A DNA stretch of 42,916 bases from positions 1-42,916 of the forward strand of contig NZ_LLXX01000118.1 of assembly GCF_001440405.1 (NCBI RefSeq), in the 5' to 3' direction. A program made the translations under genes and the position numbers. Origin of the DNA: Bradyrhizobium valentinum. Lineage in GTDB: Bacteria > Pseudomonadota > Alphaproteobacteria > Rhizobiales > Xanthobacteraceae. The notes below the pieces were generated by a model. That model searched no databases. It worked only from the letters and a program-made list of their open reading frames with translations, and was not told where the DNA came from. Each line of letters starts with the position of its first letter. The stretch's first letter is position 1. Of this stretch, positions 7,574-14,436 are shown piece by piece.

Positions 7574-8707
7574 CTGAAAGCCAGAACCGTTCGCATCTGG
7601 TCGGTGGTTCACACCTGGAGCAGCCTGATATCGACGCTGTTCCTGCTGCTGCTGTGCATCACCGGCCTGCCGCTGATCTTCCATCATGAGATCGACGAAC
7701 TGCTCGGTTACGATCCGAAGCCCGAGATCGCCCAGCCGGGCGCGGTGAAGCGGAGCATCGACGAGATCGCCGGCACGGCGCTCGCGAACGATCCCGGTCG
7801 TGTCCTGCAGTACATCCTGTGGGACAAGGACGAACCGAACAACGTGATCGCCTTCACAAACAACAAGGTCGATGGCGATCCGGATGCCGCGACGCTCCGG
7901 GCGTACGATGCCCACAGCGCCAAGCCGCTCGGCTCGGTCGGTGGGGGCCCGATGCTGATCTTCCTCAAGCTCCACGTCGATATGTTTGCCGGCCAGCCCG
8001 GCAAGCTGTTCCTCGGCGCCATGGGCTTTTTGTTTCTGGTCGCCATCATCTCCGGCGTCGTGCTGTACTGGCCGTTCACGCGCCGCCTGAACTTTGGCAC
8101 GCTGAGGGACAAGTCGCGCCGTATCGCCTGGTTCGACTGGCATAATCTTCTGGGCGCGGTGACCATCGCATGGGCGCTGGTGGTGGGTGCCACCGGTGTC
8201 ATCAACACGCTCGCCGAGGTGATGCTGAGCCAATGGAAGGCCACCGAACTGGCTGACATGGTCAAGCCCTATGCCGGCAAGCCACCGCCGGTGCATCTCG
8301 CTTCCCTCGACAGGACACTGGAGAATGCACGCAAAACCGCGCCGGACATGAATGTCTCGTTCGTGGCCTTCCCAGGCACGCCGTTCACGAGCTCGCATCA
8401 TTTCGCGGTATTCATGCGCGGCGACACCCCACTGACGTCGCGGCTGCTCAAGCCGGTGCTGCTGGATGGCGAAACCGGAGAAGTGTCCGATGCGCGCGAC
8501 CTTCCGGTCTATCTGAAGGCGCTGCTGGTCTCGCAGCCGCTGCACTTCGGCGACTATGGCGGCATGCCGCTGAAGATCATCTGGGCGCTGCTCGATATCA
8601 TGACCATCGTCGTGATCGGCAGCGGGCTCTATCTATGGATCGTCAAGCGCCGCAAACACCGCAGCCACGCCATCGCGGGGCAGCCTGCGTTCCAGCCATC
8701 CGAATGA
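7574..8707 (+). CDS. PepSY-associated transmembrane protein, probably a ferri-siderophore reductase; likely CTG start
   Basis: A 377-residue inner-membrane protein of the PepSY_TM family: an N-terminal membrane helix (SLISTLFLLLLCITGLPLIF), a periplasmic PepSY-like domain, helices at about residues 150-175 (GAMGFLFLVAIISGVVLYWP) and 200-225, and a last helix near 335-358. Relatives next to siderophore receptors (FoxB-like) reduce the iron. The usual family start, with residues KARTVRIWSVVHTW before the first helix, is recovered only by beginning at CTG 7574. That codon has AAAGGAGG ending 5 nt upstream. The first ordinary start is GTG at 7604, 36 nt past this ribosome binding site. Its stop overlaps the next gene by 4 bp. 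Confidence 0.85.
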   Translation: MKARTVRIWSVVHTWSSLISTLFLLLLCITGLPLIFHHEIDELLGYDPKPEIAQPGAVKRSIDEIAGTALANDPGRVLQYILWDKDEPNNVIAFTNNKVDGDPDAATLRAYDAHSAKPLGSVGGGPMLIFLKLHVDMFAGQPGKLFLGAMGFLFLVAIISGVVLYWPFTRRLNFGTLRDKSRRIAWFDWHNLLGAVTIAWALVVGATGVINTLAEVMLSQWKATELADMVKPYAGKPPPVHLASLDRTLENARKTAPDMNVSFVAFPGTPFTSSHHFAVFMRGDTPLTSRLLKPVLLDGETGEVSDARDLPVYLKALLVSQPLHFGDYGGMPLKIIWALLDIMTIVVIGSGLYLWIVKRRKHRSHAIAGQPAFQPSE

Positions 8708-8904
8708 CCGCGGCACGCAAAGCAAGACAAAGCGGCAATTGGTGGACCGTGTATGGCGGCCCGCTCCTGCTCAGCGTACTCTCGATTGCGGGGCTATTGA
8801 CGGCGCTGCTCTCCGAAGGCGCCGGCCGCTATTTTTCCTGGATCGCCGTTGGCGCGCCCGTCGCCATCACCGCGTGGTTTTTCGCGCGTCGCAAGCGCGC
8901 CTGA
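8704..8904 (+). CDS. Small two-helix membrane protein coupled to the PepSY gene
   Basis: A 66-residue protein with a basic N-terminus (MTAARKARQSGNWW), two membrane helices (GGPLLLSVLSIAGLLTALL and YFSWIAVGAPVAITAWFF) and a basic tail (ARRKRA), giving both ends on the cytoplasmic side by the positive-inside rule. The ATG at 8704 overlaps the stop of the PepSY gene (ATGA), so translation is coupled. It is probably an accessory subunit of the siderophore-iron release step; this is inference from position. Confidence 0.8.
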   Translation: MTAARKARQSGNWWTVYGGPLLLSVLSIAGLLTALLSEGAGRYFSWIAVGAPVAITAWFFARRKRA

Positions 8905-8941
8905 AATTCGCGCGCCGCGTCAGCTTTGCACCCCTTGATCG

Positions 8942-8967
8942 GGAACATCTCCGGGCGTGCAACCGTT
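8942..8967 (+). promoter_or_regulatory. EcfG-type general-stress promoter (perfect consensus)
   Basis: GGAAC at 8942-8946, 17-nt spacer, CGTTA from 8964. This matches the EcfG consensus GGAAC-N16/17-CGTT exactly. It sits 27 bp before the avidin-like ATG, leaving a short leader with its GAGGGAG ribosome binding site. It predicts control of that gene by the PhyR/NepR/EcfG general stress response. Confidence 0.78.
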
Positions 8968-8994
8968 AGCCGACAAGCTCTGAGGGAGTTCCCA

Positions 8995-9369
8995 ATGAAC
9001 TGGAAAGGCAAATGGCGCAATCAATACGGTTCAACCGTCGATATCTCCGACGATGCCAACCACCGGATTGCCGGGACGTTCAAGACGGCGCTCAGGGACA
9101 GCGGCTTCTACGGGCAGGAAATCCCGGTCGTCGGCATTCACCAGGGCGATTGCATCAGCTTCGTCGCGGGCGGCAAGACGCCTGCGGGTGATGCTGCGGT
9201 CTCCTATACCGGGCTCGTGCGTGACGGAAAAATGGAGACGATGTGGTTCGTCGTCGCGGATGCCGCGATCAAGGCGGCGGAGGAAGGCGCGCCCGGCAGA
9301 ATCGAAAAGCTGAGCTGGTGGCGCTCGATCATCACCAGTGCCGATACGTTTGAGCGCGTGGTACGATGA
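8995..9369 (+). CDS. Avidin/streptavidin-family protein, no signal peptide
   Basis: A 124-residue protein of the avidin family, an eight-stranded barrel that in known members binds biotin. The opening WKGKWRNQYGSTVDI matches the GxWxNxxGS start, METMWFV matches the strand with the third pocket Trp, and WWRSIITSADTFERV matches the end WKSTLVGHDTFTKV of streptavidin, with its Trp and Asp. By eye, streptavidin Tyr43 is Phe (IAGTFKTA), Trp92 is Tyr (AVSYTGL), and no Trp stands at the Trp79 position (CISFVAG). Most avidins are secreted, but no signal peptide is seen here or upstream in frame. ATG 8995 has GAGGGAG. Biotin affinity may be reduced or the ligand different. Confidence 0.88.
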   Translation: MNWKGKWRNQYGSTVDISDDANHRIAGTFKTALRDSGFYGQEIPVVGIHQGDCISFVAGGKTPAGDAAVSYTGLVRDGKMETMWFVVADAAIKAAEEGAPGRIEKLSWWRSIITSADTFERVVR

Positions 9370-9432
9370 CTTGTTTTCGTATCGTCGATCGGCGCCACTT
9401 CTTTCGCAGGTATCCCGGGCCTGGATGATGCG

Positions 9433-10137
9433 CTAAGCCGGCCGCATCAGTTTCAGCGTGGCAGCCAGGCGCAGGCTGCGCTTGCCCGCCAGCGCAATGG
9501 CTTCGAGTTCAGCACCCGCTTCGTTGCAGGTGCCGGTAAAGCCGATGCCGACCTCATGGCCGCCGAACACCGGGTTTTCGCCTTTCGCCGGCGTGTGCTC
9601 CTGGTTAAGGATCTCGCCCTTCCAGCGACCGTCGGCCGATGAGTAGGAGCCGAGATAATAAAAAAACGCGTCGCCGCCGAGGATGCGGCCGTCCAATAGC
9701 AGCATGACGCCCGACAGGCCCGCGTCGATACCGTCAAGCGCGCGAAGCTGGAGGGAATAGAGCCCGTTCACGATACCGCCCTGCCCGACGGTGCCGACCG
9801 GAGGCAATCCTTCGTCGTCGAGCCGTGTCAGCTCAGCCCAGAACAGGGCGCCGGGCCGCGGCGCGGCGCTGCCCTCAAAACGAATCTTGTTGTCTCTCAG
9901 CTTGCCTCGCACGCTGATGGCCGCGACGTCGGTATCCATCAGCGGCTTGTAGTGTGGATCGTCATTGTGGCGCTGGGTAATGACCTCGCCGATGATTTCC
10001 CCGCCGCTCTCATGGTATGTGCCGAGATGGGCAAAGGCCGAATTGCCGCCCAGCAGCTTGCCATTGTGCATGCACATGATGCTGCGGCCGAACGCGTCGT
10101 TCACGCCGTACTCGACCTTGTAGAGCCCGTTCAGCAA
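9433..10137 (-). CDS. GrlR-like two-domain protein, copy 1
   Basis: A 234-residue soluble protein built of two similar halves. Each half opens with NGLYxxxx, then a strand pair ending in GG[ND] (GKLLGGNSAFAHLGTY; GRILGGDAFFYYLGSY), then a strand rich in His/Gln. This pattern resembles GrlR, the small beta-barrel regulator of type III secretion in enteric pathogens, but no secretion genes are seen here. Two more paralogues lie at 11647-12351 and 19840-20553. The start is TTG at 10137, chosen because the homology begins exactly there (LNGLYKV) and GGCGGGA lies 8 nt upstream. It converges on the avidin-like gene. Function unknown; a ligand- or protein-binding barrel is likely. Confidence 0.83.
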   Translation of the reverse strand: MLNGLYKVEYGVNDAFGRSIMCMHNGKLLGGNSAFAHLGTYHESGGEIIGEVITQRHNDDPHYKPLMDTDVAAISVRGKLRDNKIRFEGSAAPRPGALFWAELTRLDDEGLPPVGTVGQGGIVNGLYSLQLRALDGIDAGLSGVMLLLDGRILGGDAFFYYLGSYSSADGRWKGEILNQEHTPAKGENPVFGGHEVGIGFTGTCNEAGAELEAIALAGKRSLRLAATLKLMRPA

Positions 10138-10221
10138 CGAAGGTGTCCCGCCTTTGTCAAAATCATCTCGCGGGGGCTTAGCACCGCCGGAAGCCCGGAA
10201 CCAGCCGCGTTTTAACGCAGG

Positions 10222-10371
10222 TCAATGCCGCTTGAAGTACTGCACCGCGCGCTCGTGCTTTTCCGCCGCGGCACGCGATTTGAAGGTTCCAAGGTTACGG
10301 CGCTTGCCCGTTTTCGGATTGATTTTGCGGGAATAGAGCCGGTATTCGCCCGATTGCAGTTTTCGGATCAT
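10222..10371 (-). CDS. Conserved small basic protein (49 aa)
   Basis: A 49-residue basic protein beginning MIRKLQSGEYRLYSRK, followed by NPKTGKRRNLGTFKSRAAAE and KHERAVQYFKRH. The layout (two beta strands with SGEYRLYSR and RRNLGTF, then a helix with AAAEKHERAVQYFKR) resembles small rhizobial proteins with an AP2-like or integrase-N-terminal-like strand-helix fold, suggesting nucleic-acid binding. That is inference. The ATG at 10371 is preferred over a longer frame reading from 10518, whose first 49 residues look like non-coding Arg-rich sequence. A ribosome binding site is weak. Confidence 0.72.
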   Translation of the reverse strand: MIRKLQSGEYRLYSRKINPKTGKRRNLGTFKSRAAAEKHERAVQYFKRH

Positions 10372-10497
10372 GGAAAGCACCGCTTTTTGCGAGCCCCCTG
10401 TCCGCAATAATTGCGCCGCGGGCCCTCTTGTTCCGGTCCGGCTATTCGCGTTGTCTCTGGCCCTGCGATGCCGGATCGCTCTGCCGGCACGGAATGA

Positions 10498-10950
10498 ATG
10501 GGGGCCCCCGTGCAACATTTCTTCCTCTACCTCCTCGCACTCGGCGCCGGCGTCAGCGTCGCGACCCAGCAGGTACTCAACGGTAGCCTGCGCACAGCGC
10601 TAGGTTCGCCGGCATGGGCGGGGCTGGTCTATGCCGTCGGCCTTATCACCATGATCGTCGCGGTGATCGCGCTCGGCGAACGCGTGCCCTCCTGGAAAAT
10701 AATGACCGATGTGCCCTGGCATGCGTGGTCCGGCGGCACGTTCGGCGCCGCCTTCATCCTGCTGGCAATCCTGTTGCTGCCCTCGCTCGGTGCGGCGACA
10801 CTGTTTGCACTGGTCATTGCCGGCCAAGTGCTCGCCGCGGTTACGCTCGATCATTTCGGCGCATTCGGGTTGACGCCGCATCCCCTCGGCGCCGCGCGGC
10901 TGGCAGGCGCCGTCCTCCTGATTGCCGGCGTCGTTTTGATCAGAGAGTGA
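10498..10950 (+). CDS. YdcZ/DUF606-type DMT-superfamily membrane protein
   Basis: A 150-residue inner-membrane protein with five predicted helices: FFLYLLALGAGVSVATQQVL, GLVYAVGLITMIVAVIAL, GGTFGAAFILLAILLLPSLG, ATLFALVIAGQVLAAVTL and AGAVLLIAGVVLI. The motif GQVLAAVTLDHFGAFGLTPH is characteristic of the DMT_YdcZ family of small putative transporters. Transported substrate unknown. Possible starts are ATG 10498 and GTG 10510 (VQHFFLY); the ATG has GGAATGA close upstream. Its neighbours on both sides are on the other strand, so it is probably a single-gene unit. Confidence 0.87.
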   Translation: MGAPVQHFFLYLLALGAGVSVATQQVLNGSLRTALGSPAWAGLVYAVGLITMIVAVIALGERVPSWKIMTDVPWHAWSGGTFGAAFILLAILLLPSLGAATLFALVIAGQVLAAVTLDHFGAFGLTPHPLGAARLAGAVLLIAGVVLIRE

Positions 10951-10953
10951 GAT

Positions 10954-11640
10954 TCAAGGCTCCAGCCCGCTCTCGCGCAACGCCGGCGCGACCTCGGGCG
11001 ATGCGAGAAAGCGCAGCAACCGCTCTGCTTCGGCTGGCGTGCTCGTCGCCGCCATGCGCCCTGCGGAAAACACCGCAGGCGTTTGCAATTCGCGCGGTAT
11101 GGGCCCAACCACCTCGATCCCACCGACCTGTTTCAACTCGCTGATCTGCTGAACCGCGAGATCGGCCTCGCCGGTGACGAGCCGCTCGGCGGTGAATCCT
11201 TGCTGGATGATCTGCGCCTTCGCATTGATGTCGGAGGCAATGCCAAGCCGCTCGATCAGCTTTGCGAACAGAATGCCGCTGGCGCCAAACCGCGAATAGG
11301 CCACCGAACGCGCGCCGAGCAGCGCCGCGCGCAGCGCAGCCTCGGTCGCGATATCGGGATGGCCCGCCCCGGCCTTCACGGCGATGCCGACGAAGGAGCG
11401 GGCCAGATCCACGCAACTTTCGGCGACCACCCGCCCCTCGCGCGCGACCTCGTCCAGCCCCTCGCGGGTCAGGATGACGATATCGGCGACTTCGCCTGAC
11501 CGCAGCCGGTCCAACAGAGCCAATGTAGGGGCGAAATCGGCGTCGATGCGCGCGCCGCCGGTCGCCTCATACTGGCCGGCCAGGCCATGGACAGCGCCCT
11601 TTAGCGCCAGCGTCGAGAGCACGCGGATGGCATTACTCAT
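10954..11640 (-). CDS. ModA-like substrate-binding protein without signal peptide
   Basis: A 228-residue protein with the type II periplasmic-binding-protein fold of ModA/SBP_bac_11: LSTLALKGAVHGLAGQYEA at the start, LLDRLRSGEVADIVILTREG, AYSRFGASGILFAKLIERLG, and VTGEADLAVQQISELKQVGG. Unlike true ModA it has no signal peptide, lipobox or adjacent modB/modC. It starts with ATG six bases after the stop of GrlR-like copy 2, so the two genes are almost surely one operon. A cytosolic small-molecule sensor is a reasonable guess; the ligand is unknown. Annotation as a molybdate transporter component would be misleading. Confidence 0.82.
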   Translation of the reverse strand: MSNAIRVLSTLALKGAVHGLAGQYEATGGARIDADFAPTLALLDRLRSGEVADIVILTREGLDEVAREGRVVAESCVDLARSFVGIAVKAGAGHPDIATEAALRAALLGARSVAYSRFGASGILFAKLIERLGIASDINAKAQIIQQGFTAERLVTGEADLAVQQISELKQVGGIEVVGPIPRELQTPAVFSAGRMAATSTPAEAERLLRFLASPEVAPALRESGLEP

Positions 11641-11646
11641 CGGCCG

Positions 11647-12351
11647 CTATACCCGCCGCATCAGTTTCAGCACCGCGGTCATGCGAAGGCTGCGCTTGCC
11701 GGCGAGCGCGGTCGCCTCCAGCAGCGCGCCTTCTCCGTCGCAGGTGCCGGAAAAGCCGATGCCGACTTCATGGCCGCCGAAAATGGGATTCTCGCCCATG
11801 GCAGGCGTGTGCTCCTGATTGAGGATCTGGCCTTTCCAGCGGCCGTTCTCCGAAGAGTACGTGCCGACGTAATAGAAGGATGCGTCACCGCCGAGGATGC
11901 GCCCTTCATTGAGCAGCATCACGCCGGTCAGGCCGCCTTCGACGCCGTCGAGCAGGCGAACGTGAATGGAATAGAGCCCGTTGACGACGCCCCCCTCGCC
12001 GACGCCGCCGGCGATTGGTAGCGCCTCCTGCTCGATCGGCGTCATCACCGAGTGGAACGCCACGCCAGGCAATTCCTTCAAGCCCCCTTCAAAACGATAG
12101 AGCTTTCCATCCGCCCTGCCCTTCGCCAGCAAGGTGGCATCGTCGGTGCCGGCCATCGCGCGGTAATTCGGGTCCGGGTTATGGCGGACGGTCTGGATCA
12201 CGATATCGACGCCGTCGTCCCGCATTTCGTAAGTGCCGATATGGGCGAAGGCCGAATTGCCGCCCAGCATCTTGCCGTCGCGCGCATACATCACGCTGCG
12301 GCCGACCGCGGCGCCAAGCTGAAACCTGACCTTGTAAAATCCCTCAAACAA
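11647..12351 (-). CDS. GrlR-like two-domain protein, copy 2
   Basis: A 234-residue paralogue of the genes at 9433 and 19840, the same length as copy 1. The first half has FEGFYKVRF and GKMLGGNSAFAHIGTY; the second has VNGLYSIHVRLLDGVEG, GRILGGDASFYYVGTYSS, GRWKGQILNQEHTPAMGENP and FGGHEVGIGFSGTC. The frame is open 105 nt further upstream, but the homology begins exactly at TTG 12351, which has GGAGA 8 nt before it. I therefore place the start there, although automatic tools may choose ATG at 12456. It lies between the glnII terminator and the ModA-like gene and probably forms an operon with the latter. Confidence 0.83.
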   Translation of the reverse strand: MFEGFYKVRFQLGAAVGRSVMYARDGKMLGGNSAFAHIGTYEMRDDGVDIVIQTVRHNPDPNYRAMAGTDDATLLAKGRADGKLYRFEGGLKELPGVAFHSVMTPIEQEALPIAGGVGEGGVVNGLYSIHVRLLDGVEGGLTGVMLLNEGRILGGDASFYYVGTYSSENGRWKGQILNQEHTPAMGENPIFGGHEVGIGFSGTCDGEGALLEATALAGKRSLRMTAVLKLMRRV

Positions 12352-12456
12352 TGCCGTGTCTCCGGCAAGCCCACGCCGTTGTCTAGCGCGCTTCGTAACG
12401 CAGGGGAACGGCCTCGAACCGGGCGTATTTGAAGACGCCGTGTCATCAAAACGCAA

Positions 12457-12490
12457 TGATCCGCCAAGGCGGTCTCGCCTTGGCGGATCA
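12457..12490 (-). terminator. Terminator hairpin of glnII
   Basis: A perfect 15-bp stem (12457-12471 with 12476-12490) around a 4-base loop. Read on the minus strand it is followed by TTGCGTTTTG. It lies 39 bp past the glnII stop and 105 bp before GrlR-like copy 2, so it should separate those two leftward genes. Confidence 0.82.
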
Positions 12491-12529
12491 GCTTTGCAAT
12501 CCGGGCCCCCGGGCCGAAATCGTAGGCCC

Positions 12530-13567
12530 TTAGGCCGCGGCCGCCTTGGCGCCGGTCGGGACTTCCGCGATGGTCTTCAGGATCTGGGAAGCGATCTGGT
12601 ATGGGTCGCCCTGCGAGTTCGGGCGACGGTCTTCCAGATAGCCCTTGTATCCGTTGTTGGCGAAGGAGTGCGGAACGCGGATCGAGGCGCCGCGGTCGGC
12701 GATGCCGTAGCTGAAGGTGTCGATCGACGCCGTCTCGTGCTTGCCGGTCAGGCGCATGTGGTTGTCCGGACCGTAGACCGCGATGTGGTCGGCGCGGTTC
12801 TTCTTGAAGGCTTCCATCAGCTTCTCGAAGTACTCCTTGCCACCGACTTCGCGCATGTACTTGGTCGAGAAGTTGGCGTGCATGCCGGAGCCGTTCCAGT
12901 CGGTATCGCCGAGCGGCTTGCAGTGGAATTCGATGTCGATGCCGTAAGCTTCGGTGAGACGCAGCAAGAGGTAGCGGGCGATCCACATTTCGTCAGCGGC
13001 CTTGCGGGAGCCCTTGCCGAAAATCTGGAATTCCCACTGGCCCTTCGCCACTTCGGCGTTGATGCCTTCGTGGTTGATGCCGGCGGCGAGGCAGAGGTTC
13101 AGATGCTCTTCCACGATCTTGCGGGCGACGTCGCCGACGTTACTGTAGCCGACGCCGGTGTAGTACGGGCCCTGCGGCGCCGGATAACCACTCGACGGGA
13201 AGCCGAGCGGGCGGCCGTCCTTGTAGAAGAAATATTCCTGCTCGAAACCGAACCAGGCGCCTTCGTCATCAAGAATGGTTGCGCGCTTGTTCGACGGGTG
13301 CGGGGTCTTGCCATCGGGCATCATGACTTCGCACATCACCAGCGCGCCATTGACCCGCGCAGCGTCCGGATAGACGGCAACCGGCTTCAGCACGCAATCG
13401 GAGCTGTGGCCTTCGGCCTGCATGGTCGACGAGCCGTCGAAGCCCCACAGCGGAAGCTGTTCCAGCGTCGGAAACGAGTCGAATTCCTTGATCTGCGTTT
13501 TGCCGCGCAGATTCGGTGTCGGCGTATACCCGTCGAGCCAGATATACTCGAGCTTGTACTTGGTCAT
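12530..13567 (-). CDS. glnII: Glutamine synthetase type II (GSII)
   Basis: A 345-residue protein of the eukaryote-like GSII family found in rhizobia and some other bacteria. It joins ammonia to glutamate using ATP, in the cytosol. Visible motifs are LPLWGFDGSSTMQAEGHSSD, the Glu-rich metal site EGAWFGFEQEYFF, INAEVAKGQWEFQIF, GSGMHANFSTKYMR, and HIAVYGPDNHMRLTGKHET followed by DRGASIRVPHSFANNG. Length agrees with Bradyrhizobium GlnII. The ATG at 13567 has AGAGAGG upstream. A sigma-54 promoter at 13692-13708 and the divergent gstI-like gene indicate nitrogen control through RpoN/NtrC and translational control by GstI. Confidence 0.97.
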   Translation of the reverse strand: MTKYKLEYIWLDGYTPTPNLRGKTQIKEFDSFPTLEQLPLWGFDGSSTMQAEGHSSDCVLKPVAVYPDAARVNGALVMCEVMMPDGKTPHPSNKRATILDDEGAWFGFEQEYFFYKDGRPLGFPSSGYPAPQGPYYTGVGYSNVGDVARKIVEEHLNLCLAAGINHEGINAEVAKGQWEFQIFGKGSRKAADEMWIARYLLLRLTEAYGIDIEFHCKPLGDTDWNGSGMHANFSTKYMREVGGKEYFEKLMEAFKKNRADHIAVYGPDNHMRLTGKHETASIDTFSYGIADRGASIRVPHSFANNGYKGYLEDRRPNSQGDPYQIASQILKTIAEVPTGAKAAAA

Positions 13568-14138
13568 TGAGCCTCTCTTGAGTTGATGCTGCTTAATGCG
13601 GGAGACCGAAGCCTCGAATTCTGGATTTTGACGCCCAGCCCCTGGAGGTCTCCGCATACGTGTACCCGGCCACGTCAGGCCACTTCCTACTAAGCATTTA
13701 ACGTGCCAGTCGCTGCGGTGCGGCAGCCGCCATCCACAGGCCGCCTCTGCCGCCCGGGCGAAAAAATGCTGCGACATAGGAGCGCGGCGGGGCGCGCAAA
13801 CGGACAACAGGGCTCGTCGTTTGGAGTCCGAATCCAGCCCATTTCTCCGGCATTTTCGCTTGCGGGCTGTTCCGCGATTAAAGCAGCGGCACCTCTTGGA
13901 GGCGTCCGCCGCGCAGTCGCGCCTCGCCCGGCAACCATCCCGCCGGCCCACGCGTTGGCCTTCCATCGACTGCCCCACAGAAAGCAACACCAAAACTGCC
14001 TACTAAATAGACATTTCGTGCCGCTCTCTTAGTCACCTTGCGTCCGCGGAGGGCACCGACGATATCCGAAAATTGTAACGACTAGAGAACGAGTCGGGCG
14101 CAGCATGGAGGCTGGTGCCAGGGCAGAAGGAGACTGGG
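13568..14138. other. 571-bp region between glnII and gstI-like gene
   Basis: No supported gene. It holds the glnII leader of about 115 nt and its sigma-54 promoter, and must hold the gstI-like promoter. GCACC-TCTTG-GAGGC at about 13888 only loosely resembles an NtrC site. CGACT-N8-AGTCG just before the gstI-like gene (about 14080-14097) could fold into a small hairpin. The remainder shows no clear element to me. Confidence 0.55.
13692..13708 (-). promoter_or_regulatory. Sigma-54 (RpoN) promoter of glnII
   Basis: Read on the minus strand the site is TGGCACG-TTAA-ATGCT. The consensus is TGGCACG-N4-TTGCW, so the -24 element is perfect and the -12 GC is present at the right spacing. Transcription should begin near 13680, giving a leader of roughly 115 nt to the glnII ATG. 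Control of rhizobial glnII by RpoN and NtrC is established knowledge. Confidence 0.88.
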
Positions 14139-14339
14139 ATGATGAATACGGGTGTAAATCAGGGGTCCGCAAGGATCTACCAATTCCCCACCGGGGGCCG
14201 GGCGGCTCTCGGCGGACGTCGCTATGGCGACGAGGCCAAAACCGAATTCACCGCCCCGCCGGTCAACCTCGCGGACTGCAGCGATAGCTGGTACCACGCC
14301 GCCGCCATCGAGGACGAAAAGAGCGGGCGAGACCACTGA
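14139..14339 (+). CDS. gstI: GstI-like glutamine synthetase translation inhibitor (DUF2735)
   Basis: A 66-residue protein with the DUF2735 pattern QGSARIYQFPTGGRAALGG near the start and SWYHAAAIEDEKSGR at the end. In Rhizobium leguminosarum a small protein of this kind, GstI, is encoded divergently from glnII and blocks GSII translation when nitrogen is plentiful. The divergent position here supports the same role, although the intergenic gap (571 bp) is long. ATG 14139 (or 14142) has AAGGAG upstream. The identification rests on motif and position; the name is given with moderate confidence. Confidence 0.8.
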   Translation: MMNTGVNQGSARIYQFPTGGRAALGGRRYGDEAKTEFTAPPVNLADCSDSWYHAAAIEDEKSGRDH

Positions 14340-14398
14340 TGTCCGGGAGGTGTTTGGCAGGGACGTGCCCAGATCATTGCGGCGCGGACGGGAAACTC

Positions 14399-14436
14399 AA
14401 AAAGGGTCGAAACGAAAGCGTTTCGGCCCTTTTTCA
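14399..14436. terminator. Bidirectional terminator between gstI-like and MliC-like genes
   Basis: AAAAAGGG-T-CGAAACG pairs with CGTTTCG-G-CCCTTTTT around an AAAG loop. The A run on one side and T run on the other make it a terminator in both directions for the convergent genes. Its right edge overlaps the TGA of the MliC-like gene (14434-14436). Confidence 0.88.

Noticed and set aside
6178..7596. 472-codon frame opposite the siderophore receptor
   Set aside because: Shadow of the receptor gene, which has complete plug and barrel motifs; no recognisable protein on this strand.
8926..8994. Longer start of the avidin-like protein
   Set aside because: It would begin before the EcfG promoter elements, giving an mRNA that lacks the start codon. 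The added residues are not a signal peptide.
10954..11640. Molybdate ABC transporter component
   Set aside because: Fold resemblance to ModA is real, but there is no signal peptide and no modB/modC next to it, so a transport role is not supported.
9433..12351. Local type III secretion regulation because of GrlR-like proteins
   Set aside because: No type III secretion structural or effector genes are in the window, so only the fold resemblance is claimed.
12352..12456. 35-residue extension of GrlR-like copy 2
   Set aside because: Homology to copies 1 and 3 begins at TTG 12351, and the extension is polar and Arg-rich. The ATG at 12456 also touches the glnII terminator stem.
13870..13905. NtrC binding site upstream of glnII
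   Set aside because: GCACC-TCTTG-GAGGC has two mismatches in one half and lies about 180 bp from the -24 element. Too weak to list as a site.
13568..13993. Upstream extension of the glnII frame to a start at 13993
   Set aside because: The extra residues do not belong to GSII, and the sigma-54 promoter at 13692-13708 would lie inside them. The ATG at 13567 has a good ribosome binding site and gives the normal GSII length.
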